Below the pieces are notes generated by a model. That model searched no databases. It was not told where the DNA came from and saw only the letters and a list, made by a program, of their open reading frames with translations. Below, piece by piece: positions 23,806 to 32,700 of a DNA stretch of 64,000 nucleotides. Positions within the stretch are counted from its first letter, which is position 1; every line of letters begins with the position of its first letter. Source of the DNA: Isoalcanivorax pacificus W11-5 (GTDB lineage: Bacteria > Pseudomonadota > Gammaproteobacteria > Pseudomonadales > Alcanivoracaceae); assembly GCF_000299335.2 (NCBI RefSeq), contig NZ_CP004387.1, forward strand, positions 1,984,001-2,048,000. Reading direction: 5' to 3'. Position numbers and translations under genes: made by a program.

Positions 23806-24642
23806 ATGCATCCTGTCTCAGCTTTTGCCGCCATCAGCCTGCTTGCCCTGACGGCCTGTGCGCCGCCACAGGACAAGGCCGACGAACGCCGTCCCACCAT
23901 CGAAGTGCTCGGCCGCGCCTTCGTGGAGCAGGCCCCCAACCGCGCCCGCTTCAATGTCGAGTTTGAGGAAAAGAACGAACACAGTGCAGCGGCATCCGCC
24001 GCCGTGGTGGAGCGCGCCAACCGCGCCGCCGAGGCGATCCGGCTGGCCAGCGATGGCGAGGTGCGCATTACCTCCAATCTGGATGTACGGCCTTATTACC
24101 GGCAGGTGACACGCCGCCTGAATGAGTTCAACGAGCAACTGGTGGAGAACGTGCATCCGGATGCGCTGCTGGGGTATGTGGCCCGTGTCAGTGTCAATGT
24201 GGAAGTGCTGGACCCGGAACAGGCCGCCGCTGCCCGCGGGGCGGCATTGGCGGCCGGGCCGGTACAGTCGTCGGCGCTGGGGTTTTATCTTGAACCGACC
24301 GCCGAAGGGCAGCGAGCGGCCTATGAAGCGGCGGTCGAGGACGCCCGGCAGCGTGCCGAACTGGCCGCGCAGGCGGGCGGCGCCACGCTCGGGGCGCTGC
24401 AGTGGTTGCAGGAAGGGCAGGGGCCGTGTCTTGGCACGCCGGCGGCCGAGACCGGTTATCGGGGTGGGGCGGTGGCGTTTTCCCGCGCGACGGCGGAAGT
24501 CGCCGCCGCACCGCTGCCGCCACGGGATGCGTCGCCACAGCAACTGGCGGCCGCCGCCGAGCAGTTCGCCCTGGCGGCGGATTTGCAGCCGCAGCGGATC
24601 GAAGGCCGTGTCTGTGCGCTCTACACCCTGAAAGCGGACTAA
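23806..24642 (+). CDS. SIMPL-domain (DUF541-type) lipoprotein
   Basis: The 278-residue protein has a lipoprotein signal peptide (MHPVSAFAAISLLALTAC; lipobox LTAC, Cys18). The rest looks like the SIMPL/DUF541 family (E. coli YggE, Campylobacter Omp28 relatives): an early 'IEVLGRAFVEQAPNRARFNVEFEEKN' strand pair, 'ARAEAI'-like helices, a central 'ALLGYVARVSVNVEVLD' and 'AYEAAVEDARQRAELAAQAGGATLGALQWLQEG'. The family is periplasmic or outer-membrane-linked and has been tied to oxidative-stress tolerance, but its biochemical function is unknown. It is upstream of, and probably not coupled to, the crcB pair 37 bases later. Confidence 0.78.
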   Translation: MHPVSAFAAISLLALTACAPPQDKADERRPTIEVLGRAFVEQAPNRARFNVEFEEKNEHSAAASAAVVERANRAAEAIRLASDGEVRITSNLDVRPYYRQVTRRLNEFNEQLVENVHPDALLGYVARVSVNVEVLDPEQAAAARGAALAAGPVQSSALGFYLEPTAEGQRAAYEAAVEDARQRAELAAQAGGATLGALQWLQEGQGPCLGTPAAETGYRGGAVAFSRATAEVAAAPLPPRDASPQQLAAAAEQFALAADLQPQRIEGRVCALYTLKAD

Positions 24643-24679
24643 CCGGAAAGCGGCTAACATTCCGGCCGATGTGGACCCG

Positions 24680-25111
24680 ATGGACGCGCTGATGACCGCT
24701 ACGCAGTTCCCCGCCATATTGCCGAGCCTGACCGGGCTCGGCCTGGTGGCCCTCGGCGGTGCCGCCGGTGCCGTGGCCCGTTATCACATGGCAGCAGCCA
24801 TCGAGCGCCGCCTGGGCACGGCGATGCCGTGGGGCACGCTCGTCGTGAACCTCAGTGCGGCGCTGCTCGCAGGCGGGCTGCTGGCGTTGTTCAACCTTGG
24901 CCGCCTGCCGGTACCCGCTGGCTGGTTGTTGCTGATTGCCGGGTTGCTGGGCAGCTATTCGACGGTGTCGTCATTCAGTATCCAGACGCTGGTGCTGGCC
25001 CGGCAGCACGGCTACCCGCTGCGGGCGTTGCTGTATGTACTGCTGTCGGTGACGGGGTGCCTGGTGCTGGTGACGGGTGGGTACCTGTTGGGAGTCTGGT
25101 GCTGTGGCTGA
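24680..25111 (+). CDS. crcB1: Fluoride channel Fluc/CrcB, first subunit
   Basis: The ~143-residue protein has four membrane helices and the CrcB signatures 'GGAAGAVARYHM' (conserved Arg), 'WGTLVVNLSAAL' (pore Asn) and 'GSYSTVSSFSIQTL'. The usual TTFSTF phenylalanine box here reads STVSSF, so the first of the two fluoride-coordinating Phe residues is Val96. The start is uncertain: GTG 24671, ATG 24680 or ATG 24692 are all in frame, and none has a strong ribosome site. Its stop overlaps the second crcB gene. Fluc channels are antiparallel dimers that expel fluoride; paired genes usually encode a heterodimer. Confidence 0.88.
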   Translation: MDALMTATQFPAILPSLTGLGLVALGGAAGAVARYHMAAAIERRLGTAMPWGTLVVNLSAALLAGGLLALFNLGRLPVPAGWLLLIAGLLGSYSTVSSFSIQTLVLARQHGYPLRALLYVLLSVTGCLVLVTGGYLLGVWCCG

Positions 25112-25529
25112 GATACCGCGCCCGCCGGTACCCGGTATCGCCCTGACGCTGATGGTGGCACTCGGTGGCATGCTGGGCGCCAGTGCCCGCTGGGGGCTGG
25201 GTGTGTGGCTGCACGGCGGCGGCTGGCCCTGGGGGACGCTGACCGCCAATGTGCTGGGGTCGTTCCTGATCGGCCTGGTGGCGGCGCTGACCCTGCCGGG
25301 CGGCCGTTGGCGACTGCCACCGGCCTGGCAGCAGTTCTGGGTCACCGGGGTTTTCGGTGGCTTTACCACCTTCTCGTTTTTCAGCCTGGAAGTGCTGGCC
25401 ATGTTCCAGGCGCAGGCCTGGGGGCTGGCCGGCGGCTATGTGCTGGCGTCGGTATTGGCGTGGCTGCTTGCTGTGGCCACCGGCTATACCGTCGGCCAGC
25501 GCTTCAATCCCCGTGATGGCACGCTGTGA
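25104..25529 (+). CDS. crcB2: Fluoride channel Fluc/CrcB, second subunit
   Basis: The 141-residue protein has four membrane helices and an intact CrcB set: 'GGMLGASARWGLG', 'WPWGTLTANVLGSFLIG' (pore Asn) and 'GGFTTFSFFSLEVL' (both Phe of the fluoride pathway present). GTG 25104 is the chosen start; it overlaps the crcB1 stop by 8 bases and has GGGAG about 9 bases upstream, so the pair is translationally coupled. No fluoride riboswitch was recognised upstream of the pair. Confidence 0.9.
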   Translation: MAEIPRPPVPGIALTLMVALGGMLGASARWGLGVWLHGGGWPWGTLTANVLGSFLIGLVAALTLPGGRWRLPPAWQQFWVTGVFGGFTTFSFFSLEVLAMFQAQAWGLAGGYVLASVLAWLLAVATGYTVGQRFNPRDGTL

Positions 25530-25658
25530 CCCCGCTTCTAATCCCCTTCGGGCGGCTGTAATCTGTAGCCAGCCGCCGCGTGGTGCGTTGTCCGGTATGG
25601 CTTACCAGGCACCCGCAAGCGTGAATCACGTCAGGGATGACAATAAACGGAGACAACA

Positions 25659-26303
25659 ATGATCAAGGTTATGGTGGTCGATGATCATGACCTCGTGCGC
25701 ACCGGTATTGCGCGCATGCTGGGGGATGTCGAGGGTATCCGCGTGCTGGCGCAGGCGGACAGTGGTGAAGAAGCCGTGCGTCTGGCCCGCGACCTGGAGC
25801 CGGATGTGGTGCTGATGGACGTCAAGATGCCTGGCATGGGAGGCCTGGAAGCGACCCGCAAGATGGTGCGCGCCAATGACGGCATTCGTGTGATTGCCGT
25901 GACCGTGTGCGAGGAAGAGCCGTTCCCGTCCCGGTTGCTCAAGGCCGGTGCGGTGGGCTACATCACCAAGGGCGCCGACATCGAGGAAATGGTCCGTGCC
26001 ATTCGGGTAGTGAATGCCGGGCAGCGTTATATCAGCCCGCACATAGCCCAGGCCATGGCCCTGAAACCCTACACGCCGGAGGCGACCCCGTTCGAGCTGC
26101 TGTCCGAGCGTGAGCTGCAGATCATGATGATGATCGTCAACTGCCACAAGGTGCAGGACATTTCCGACAAGCTTTGCCTGTCACCGAAAACCGTCAACAC
26201 CTATCGCTATCGCATCTTCGACAAATTGAGCATCACCAGTGACGTGGAGATGACCTTGCTCGCTGTGCGGCATGGTATGCTCGACACCGAACTGGCGGTC
26301 TGA
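25659..26303 (+). CDS. uvrY: Response regulator UvrY/GacA
   Basis: The 214-residue NarL/FixJ regulator has a receiver domain (residues 1-~125; acidic pair D8/D9, phosphoacceptor D54 in VVLMDVKMPGMGG, K in YITKGA) and a LuxR-type HTH (LSERELQIMMMIV, KTVNTYRYRIFDKL). In gammaproteobacteria GacA/UvrY activates small RNAs that titrate CsrA/RsmA in response to the BarA/GacS kinase. Its position directly upstream of uvrC and pgsA is the diagnostic gacA context. GGAG (about 25648) precedes the ATG. It is not linked to the hybrid kinase operon at 29.8 kb. Confidence 0.94.
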   Translation: MIKVMVVDDHDLVRTGIARMLGDVEGIRVLAQADSGEEAVRLARDLEPDVVLMDVKMPGMGGLEATRKMVRANDGIRVIAVTVCEEEPFPSRLLKAGAVGYITKGADIEEMVRAIRVVNAGQRYISPHIAQAMALKPYTPEATPFELLSERELQIMMMIVNCHKVQDISDKLCLSPKTVNTYRYRIFDKLSITSDVEMTLLAVRHGMLDTELAV

Positions 26304-26366
26304 CAGCGCTGCTGGCCGGTCGCCGGCGTCCGTTCCGTTTTCATGACACAGTCTGGCTGAAAGACC

Positions 26367-28190
26367 TTGGCGACCGAGTTCGATTCCGCGACATTCCTCC
26401 GACATTGCAGCCGCAAGCCAGGCGTGTACCGCATGCTGGATGCGGACGGCAAGGTGCTGTACGTGGGCAAGGCCCGCGACCTGAAAGCGCGCCTGAACAG
26501 TTACTTCCAGAAACGCGTTGATGCGGTAAAAACCCGCGCCCTGGTGGCGCGGGTGGCCGGCGTCCAGACCACCGTCACCAGCGATGAAACCGAAGCGTTG
26601 CTGCTGGAACAGGCGCTGATCAAGGAATTGCGGCCGCCGTATAACGTGTTGCTGCGCGATGACAAATCCTATCCCTACATTCGCATCAGCGTGGAGCAGA
26701 CGTTTCCGCGCGTGGGGTTCCATCGCGGCAAGCGCAAGGAGGGCACACGCTATTTTGGTCCGTACCCGAGCGCCGGCAGCGTCCGCGAAGCCCTGAATGT
26801 CGTGGAGAAGGTATTCCGCCTGCGCAATTGCCGTGACAGTTTTTTCCGCAACCGCACGCGCCCCTGCCTGCAATACCAGATCAAGCGCTGCACTGCGCCC
26901 TGTGTCGGGCTGGTCAGCGAGGAGGATTATCGTCGCCAGGTAGCGCTGGCCATTGATTTCCTCGACGGCCGCGATGCCCAGGTCACCAGCGGGCTGGAGC
27001 AGCGCATGGCCGCTGCGGCCGAGGCGCTGGATTTTGAGCGGGCGGCGGAATTGCGTGATCAGATCGCGGCCATCCGGCTGGTGCAGCAGAAGCAGTATGT
27101 GGATACCGACCGGGGCGACGTGGACGTGATCGCCGTGCTGGCCCGCCATGGCCTGGCGGTGGTGGAAATCCTGGTAGTGCGCCAGGGCAGGGTGCTGGGT
27201 CATCACAGTCACTTTCCACGCGTGCGCGCGGACGATGATGAAGAGGAAATCCTCGAGGCATTCCTGTCGCAATATTACCTGGGTGACAGCGGCGATCTGG
27301 CGCTGCCCGCCGAGGTGATTGTCGACCGCCCGGTGGAGAGCCTGGGCGCGCTGGCCGACGCGCTACGCGCTGCGAAAGGGCGCAAGGTCCGTTTTGCGAG
27401 TGCGGTGCGTGGCGAACGCCTGGCGTGGCTGCGCATGGCGCGGGAAAACGCCGAGCAGACCATCATCACCCAGCTCACCAGCCGCGATAACATGGCCCAG
27501 CGCTACGCGGCGCTGGCCGAATTACTGGCCATGCCCGCGCCCCCGGCGCGCATTGAGTGCTTCGACATCAGCCACACGGGGGGCGAGCAGGCAGTGGCGT
27601 CCTGTGTCGTGTTCGGGGCGGAAGGGGCGATCAAGGGCGATTATCGCCGCTTCAATGTGGCGCCGGCGCAGGGCGGTGATGATTACGCCGCGCTGGCCGA
27701 GGCGGTGACGCGCCGCTATCAGCGCGTGACGCGTGAAGGCAAGGCGTTGCCGGAGCTGCTGCTGATTGATGGCGGCAAGGGACAGGTGAAAAGCGTGATG
27801 ACCGCCCTGGAAAGCATCGGCCTGGGTCATATGTACGTGCTCGGTATCAGCAAGGGGCCGTCACGCAAGGCCGGGCTGGAAGTGCTGCATCGCAGCGACG
27901 GGCGTGAACTGACACCGCCGGCGGACAGCCCGGCCTTGCATCTGTTGCAGCAAGTGCGGGATGAGGCGCACCGCTTTGCGATCACCGGCCACCGGGCCCG
28001 GCGCGGCAAGGCACGCAACGCCTCCGTGCTGGAGGAAATACCCGGTATCGGCCCGCGCCGCCGGCAGCAATTGCTGCATCATTTCGGCGGCCTGCAGCAG
28101 CTGCGCAATGCATCGGTCGAGTCCCTGGCGGGGGCGCCGGGCATCAGCCGCAGCATGGCCGAATCCATCTACGCCTGGCTGCACGAATGA
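26367..28190 (+). CDS. uvrC: UvrABC system protein C
   Basis: UvrC makes the two incisions of nucleotide excision repair. The 607-residue protein has an N-terminal GIY-YIG nuclease domain ('PGVYRMLDADGKVLYVGKARDLKARLNSYF'), a cysteine cluster 'CLQYQIKRCTAPCVG', a UvrB-binding UVR motif ('ALDFERAAELRDQIAAI'), the RNase H-like endonuclease ('ECFDISHTGGEQAVASCVVF', 'LLIDGGKGQ') and a C-terminal double helix-hairpin-helix (IPGIGPRRRQQLLHHFGGL). The start is TTG 26367: an in-frame stop lies three codons upstream and the family N-terminus begins exactly here. Confidence 0.97.
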   Translation: MATEFDSATFLRHCSRKPGVYRMLDADGKVLYVGKARDLKARLNSYFQKRVDAVKTRALVARVAGVQTTVTSDETEALLLEQALIKELRPPYNVLLRDDKSYPYIRISVEQTFPRVGFHRGKRKEGTRYFGPYPSAGSVREALNVVEKVFRLRNCRDSFFRNRTRPCLQYQIKRCTAPCVGLVSEEDYRRQVALAIDFLDGRDAQVTSGLEQRMAAAAEALDFERAAELRDQIAAIRLVQQKQYVDTDRGDVDVIAVLARHGLAVVEILVVRQGRVLGHHSHFPRVRADDDEEEILEAFLSQYYLGDSGDLALPAEVIVDRPVESLGALADALRAAKGRKVRFASAVRGERLAWLRMARENAEQTIITQLTSRDNMAQRYAALAELLAMPAPPARIECFDISHTGGEQAVASCVVFGAEGAIKGDYRRFNVAPAQGGDDYAALAEAVTRRYQRVTREGKALPELLLIDGGKGQVKSVMTALESIGLGHMYVLGISKGPSRKAGLEVLHRSDGRELTPPADSPALHLLQQVRDEAHRFAITGHRARRGKARNASVLEEIPGIGPRRRQQLLHHFGGLQQLRNASVESLAGAPGISRSMAESIYAWLHE

Positions 28191-28324
28191 CGCTCCGGAT
28201 GGCCAGCCGTGATTGCCCGGGCATATTGCTGCATAATGGCGCGCTGCCCACAGGGGCATTCCTGGCCTGCCAGCCGGCACGCGGGAAGTACGCCCAATTC
28301 TGATCAGAGATGAGCCCGTAATGC

Positions 28325-28936
28325 ATGCCGGATAAACACAACGTGCCACCAAGCCTGAATCTGCCGAATCTGATGACCCTGGCGCGGCTGCTGTCGATTC
28401 CGGTGTTCGTCGGTGCCTTCTACCTGCCGCTGAGCTGGAGCGGCTGGCTGGCGGCAGGCATTTTCCTGGTGGCGGGCATCACCGACTGGCTGGATGGCTA
28501 TCTGGCCCGCCGCATGCAGCTCACCAGCCGCTTCGGGGCCTTTCTGGACCCGGTGGCGGACAAGCTCATGGTGGCTGCCGCGCTGGTGCTGCTGGTGCAG
28601 AACCACGGCACTGCCTGGATGGCGATCCCCGCACTGGTGATCATTTCCCGTGAAATCGCAGTCTCGGCGTTGCGGGAGTGGATGGCGGAAATCGGCCAGC
28701 GGGCGAGGGTGGCCGTGAGCTGGGTCGGCAAGGTGAAAACCGTGGTGCAGATCATTGCCATCACCGCGCTGCTGGTGCAGACGCCCGGCAAGACCAAGGC
28801 GGGCGATCTGCTGATGACCTGGGACCTGTGGGTGTCCTACACGCTGCTGTATGTGGCGACGGTGCTGACGCTGATGTCGATGATGAGTTACCTGCGCGCG
28901 GCCTGGCCGGAGTTGTGGCCGCGCCGAAAAGGCTAA
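28325..28936 (+). CDS. pgsA: CDP-diacylglycerol--glycerol-3-phosphate 3-phosphatidyltransferase
   Basis: PgsA makes phosphatidylglycerol phosphate, the committed step to PG and cardiolipin. The 203-residue membrane protein has the CDP-alcohol phosphotransferase motif D-G-x2-A-R-x8-G-x3-D-x3-D in 'DWLDGYLARRMQLTSRFGAFLDPVADK' and about five membrane helices. It starts 134 bases after uvrC. The order uvrY-uvrC-pgsA-tRNA is the E. coli order. Confidence 0.96.
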   Translation: MPDKHNVPPSLNLPNLMTLARLLSIPVFVGAFYLPLSWSGWLAAGIFLVAGITDWLDGYLARRMQLTSRFGAFLDPVADKLMVAAALVLLVQNHGTAWMAIPALVIISREIAVSALREWMAEIGQRARVAVSWVGKVKTVVQIIAITALLVQTPGKTKAGDLLMTWDLWVSYTLLYVATVLTLMSMMSYLRAAWPELWPRRKG

Positions 28937-29003
28937 AAAGACGCCAGTTTTCAGCGTTGGCGCTCAAAGATTCGGCACTTGAACGGCGAAACGGAATGTT
29001 GGC

Positions 29004-29031
29004 TTGACAGGGTGACGACCTGCGGTAGAAT
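29004..29031 (+). promoter_or_regulatory. sigma70 promoter of the tRNA-Gly transcript
   Basis: Consensus TTGACA (29004-29009), a 16-base spacer and TAGAAT (29026-29031). It is about 80 bases before tRNA-Gly. A GC-rich stretch (CCTCGCCGC) follows the -10, compatible with a stringent discriminator. Confidence 0.8.
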
Positions 29032-29111
29032 CCTCGCCGCTGTCAGGGCATTGCCATACAGGCGATTTCCGGGCGATGATGGACCTCCGTTATCGGCAGC
29101 AAACACAATAT

Positions 29112-29187
29112 GCGGGAATAGCTCAGTTGGTAGAGCGCAACCTTGCCAAGGTTGAGGTCGCGAGTTCGAACCTCGTTTCCCGCTCCA
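29112..29187 (+). tRNA. tRNA-Gly (anticodon GCC)
   Basis: A 76-nt cloverleaf with encoded CCA: acceptor GCGGGAA/TTCCCGC, D arm GCTC-AGTTGGTA-GAGC, anticodon loop TTGCCAA (GCC), and T arm CGAG-GTTCGAACC-type sequence. It is first of the Gly-Cys-Leu tRNA set downstream of pgsA, as in E. coli glyW-cysT-leuZ. Confidence 0.97.
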
Positions 29188-29229
29188 GATTCAGACCAGG
29201 CCCGTTCCAGGCGGGACGGGCCGGTCAGA

Positions 29230-29258
29230 AACCTCGGCCCAACCGGGGTTTTTGTTTT
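29230..29258 (+). terminator. Terminator-like hairpin between tRNA-Gly and tRNA-Cys
   Basis: AACCTCGG-CCCAA-CCGGGGTT (arms 29230-29237 and 29243-29250, one T-G wobble) is followed by TTTGTTTT. This fits an intrinsic terminator or a partial attenuator and would separate tRNA-Gly from the two downstream tRNAs. Confidence 0.55.
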
Positions 29259-29306
29259 CCGGGGCAGTGCTTTTTCGGCACCGATTTTCCGGTAATCCAG
29301 TTTCAC

Positions 29307-29380
29307 GGCGCGGTGGCAGAGTGGTTATGCAGCGGACTGCAACTCCGTATACGCCGGTTCGATTCCGACCCGCGCCTCCA
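29307..29380 (+). tRNA. tRNA-Cys (anticodon GCA)
   Basis: 74 nt with encoded CCA. Acceptor GGCGCGG/CCGCGCC, anticodon stem CGGA/TCCG with loop CTGCAAC (GCA), and T loop GGTTCGATTCC. Confidence 0.97.
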
Positions 29381-29439
29381 TATCTTTAAAGCAGTCCTCA
29401 AGCAGTTTCCGGACCGGCCATCCGGACCGGTCTCACCCT

Positions 29440-29526
29440 GCCCGGGTGGCGAAATTGGTAGACGCATGGGACTTAAAATCCCTTGTCCTTCGGGGCGTGC
29501 GGGTTCGAGTCCCGCCCCGGGCACCA
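29440..29526 (+). tRNA. tRNA-Leu (anticodon UAA)
   Basis: An 87-nt class II tRNA with encoded CCA. Acceptor GCCCGGG/CCCGGGC, anticodon stem GGGA/TCCC with loop CTTAAAA (TAA), a long variable arm (TTGTCCTTCGGGGCGTG) and T arm GCGGG-TTCGAGT-CCCGC. Confidence 0.97.
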
Positions 29527-29571
29527 GATTCCTGATCTGCCCGCGAAATGCCAACTCCGTCACAATCCCCA

Positions 29572-29593
29572 TGATGCCATCATAATGGCATCA
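29572..29593. repeat. Perfect 9-bp inverted repeat between tRNA-Leu and the signalling operon
   Basis: TGATGCCAT-CATA-ATGGCATCA. It lies 46 bases after tRNA-Leu and about 195 bases before the hybrid-kinase start. No T-run follows, so it could be an operator or RNA hairpin rather than a terminator. Confidence 0.5.
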
Positions 29594-29787
29594 CAAAATC
29601 CTTATAAATCAGCAGCCTGAAAGCGATTTTTCAAGCATCTTCTTTATTGTCTCGCCTTGATTGTATCTGCTAGCCTACGACATTCGGCTGACCATGATGT
29701 CATCCGCCAGAACAACTATTTCAACCGCCCCCAAGGCGGTGACTACGGGAACGGCCTGCCGCACGGCACGTTGTTGAGGGGACCCTG

Positions 29788-32700
29788 ATGAACTGGTTTA
29801 CCAATCTGTCCATCCGACTGAAGATCCTGTCGGTGGCCGCGATGGGCATTCTGGCGTTTCTGGCCTATTTCGTTTACGGCTTTTATAACAACGAAGCCAA
29901 CATTCGCCAGATCTCCACCATCGAGCAAACGGACGTTCCGGTGCTCGAGAATATCAACGAAAGCAATCTCGCCTACGCGGCCGTGCGCGAAGCCTTTATC
30001 CAGGCCCTGAATCAGGAAAATGATGAACTGTTCGTCGAGGCCCACAGCCTGGCCTGGCGCTACAAAGAAGCACTCAGCCGCATCGCGGATATCAACCCCA
30101 CCGTCCATGACGATGTCGAGGCATTGATCGAGCTGGTCGACAGCTATCTGGCCGAAGCCGACGCCCTGGCACAACTGACCATGAGCCACACGGCGTCGCC
30201 GCAGGCCATCGAAAGCCAGCGCCAGCGTGTACTGACATTGCAGTCGCAGTATGAAGCCCGGCAGCGCGCTTTTGAGCAGGGACGCTACGAGGCATTCCGC
30301 AACAAGCTCAGTGTGTCGCGCGAAGACAGCCGCAATATGCAGTATGTCGGGCTGGGCATCAGCATCCTGACGTTTGTGCTGCTGAGCCTGATTGCCTGGC
30401 GCGTGACCCGCAGTATTACCAAGGGGCTGCGTTACGCCGTGGTGGCCGCCGACGATATCGCCCAGGGCAACTGGGATGCAGATATCCAGGTGCGCAGCCG
30501 CGATGAAACCGGGCGGCTGCTGTATGCCATCCGGCGCATGCGTGACGCGCTGAAGACAGCGCGCGATGAAGACCGGCGCAGTGAGCGCCTGAAAAGCCAG
30601 TTGGCTGAATTCAACGACACCATGCGCGGCGACATGACGCTGCAGCAATTGGGCAACAACGTGCTCAATTATATGGTGCCGGCCATGCACGCCCAGGTCG
30701 GTGCCTTTTATATGTTTGATGACCAGAGTGGCACGCTGCGTCTGAACAGTTCTCACGCCATGGAGCGTCGCAAGCACCTGGCAGGTGATTTCAGTCTGGG
30801 TGAGGGGCTGGTGGGTCAGTGCGCGCTGGAGCAGAAACAGATTCTGCTCAGCCGTGTGCCGGAGGATTATCTCAGCGTGACGTCGGCGACGGGGTCGGCT
30901 ACACCACGCAATGTGATCGTGACGCCGATCGTGCATGAGGATGAGCTCAAGGGCGTGATCGAAGTGGCCGCCTTCCGCGAGTTCGATGAGGACGATCTCA
31001 ACTTCCTGCAACAGGCAGTGCGTGCGCTGGCGATTTCTGTGCACACCGCGCAAAGCCGCGTGCGGCTGGCACAGATGCTGGAACAGACCCGGCTGCAGGC
31101 GCAGGAGCTGGAGCAGCAGAAACGTGAGCTGGGACAGGTCAATGCAGATCTGGAGCAGCAGGCGATGGATCTCTCTGCCTCCGAGTCGCGCCTGCAACAG
31201 CAGCAGGAAGAGCTGAAAGCCATCAACGAGGAACTGGAAGCCCAGACCCAGGCGCTGCGCGCCTCGGAAGAAAGCCTCCAGGCCCAGCAGGAAGAATTGC
31301 GTGTCACCAACGAGGAGCTGGAAGCCCAGGCGCGGCTGATGTCCGAGCAGAAGGCCGAGGTGACGAAGAAGAACCGCGAGCTGGAGCTGCTGCGGCAGGA
31401 GCTGGAAGAAAAAGTACGCGAACTGGAAATGTCCTCGCGCTACAAGTCCGAGTTCCTGTCCACCATGTCGCACGAGTTGCGCACGCCGCTGAACAGCATC
31501 CTGATCCTGTCCAATGCGCTGAGCGAGAACAAGCGCGGCAACCTGGATGAAAAACAGGTGGAGCATGCCTCGGTGATCTACTCGGCGGGCACAGACCTGC
31601 TGTCACTGATCAACGACATCCTCGATATTTCCAAGATCGAGGAAGGCAAGATGGAGCTGGTCATCGACGATATCAGCCCGCAGGAATTGTCCGAGCATTT
31701 CCGCCGCAACTTCTCCCACGTGGCCGAGAACCGCGGGCTGTCGTTCCATGTCCAGGTCGAGGACAACATGCCGGCGCATTTCTTCACCGACCGTCAGCGG
31801 CTGGAGCAGGTGCTCAAGAACATGCTGTCCAATGCGCTCAAGTTCACCGAGCAGGGCAGCGTGACGCTGAAACTGGACGTGCCGGCCGAGGACGAGCGGC
31901 TGCCGTCGCGGCATCTGGTGAAAGGCGAGACGATGCGTTTCTCGGTGATCGACACCGGCATCGGTATCGCGCCGGACAAGCAGCAGCTGATCTTCGAGGC
32001 GTTCCAGCAGGCCGATGGCACCACCAGCCGCAAATACGGCGGCACTGGCCTGGGGCTGACCATTTCGCGTGAGCTGGCACGGCTGCTCGGCGGTGAAATT
32101 GCCATTCACAGCGATGGCGAAGGGCAGGGCTCCACCTTCATGCTGTACCTGCCCATCGGCAGTGAAGATACCGTCGAGGTTGAAGCAGAACCCGAGCAGG
32201 CGCCGTCACCGCTGGGGGCGATGCTGGCCGAGATCGTGCAGCCGCTGCCGGAAGATGGTTTCCTGGTGCGTGAAAAGAGCGTACTGATCATCGAGGATGA
32301 TACCGACTTCGCCAACGTGCTGGTCGACCTGGCGGCAGACTATGGCCTGGAAGGGCACGTGTGTGCCGACGGGGAAAGCGGGCTGGAATACGCCCGCCAC
32401 TACCGCCCCAGCGCCATCATCCTCGATATCGGCCTGCCGGGCATGGATGGCTGGGAAGTGATGGAGCGGCTCAAGGCCGATCCACGCAGCAAGGATATTC
32501 CGGTGCATTTCCTGTCCGGCAAGGACGAACGGAAAAAGGCGCTGGACCTGGGTGCCATTGATTTCCTGACCAAGCCGGTCAACAAGGACCAGATACTGGG
32601 TGCATTCGCCAAGATCGAGACGGCCATTTCCAAGAATGTGCGCCGGCTGCTGGTGGTTGAGGACAGTGAAATCCAGCACGAGGGCATCCGCGAGCTGTTT

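Noticed and set aside
24643-24679. Fluoride riboswitch upstream of crcB
   Set aside because: Only 37 bases separate the SIMPL gene from crcB1, too few for the crcB-motif pseudoknot, and no matching sequence was seen.
29743-31566. 607-codon minus-strand frame opposite the hybrid kinase
   Set aside because: Antisense shadow of the kinase N-terminal half; composition (Leu/Gln/His-rich) is typical of a reverse frame of a coiled-coil gene.
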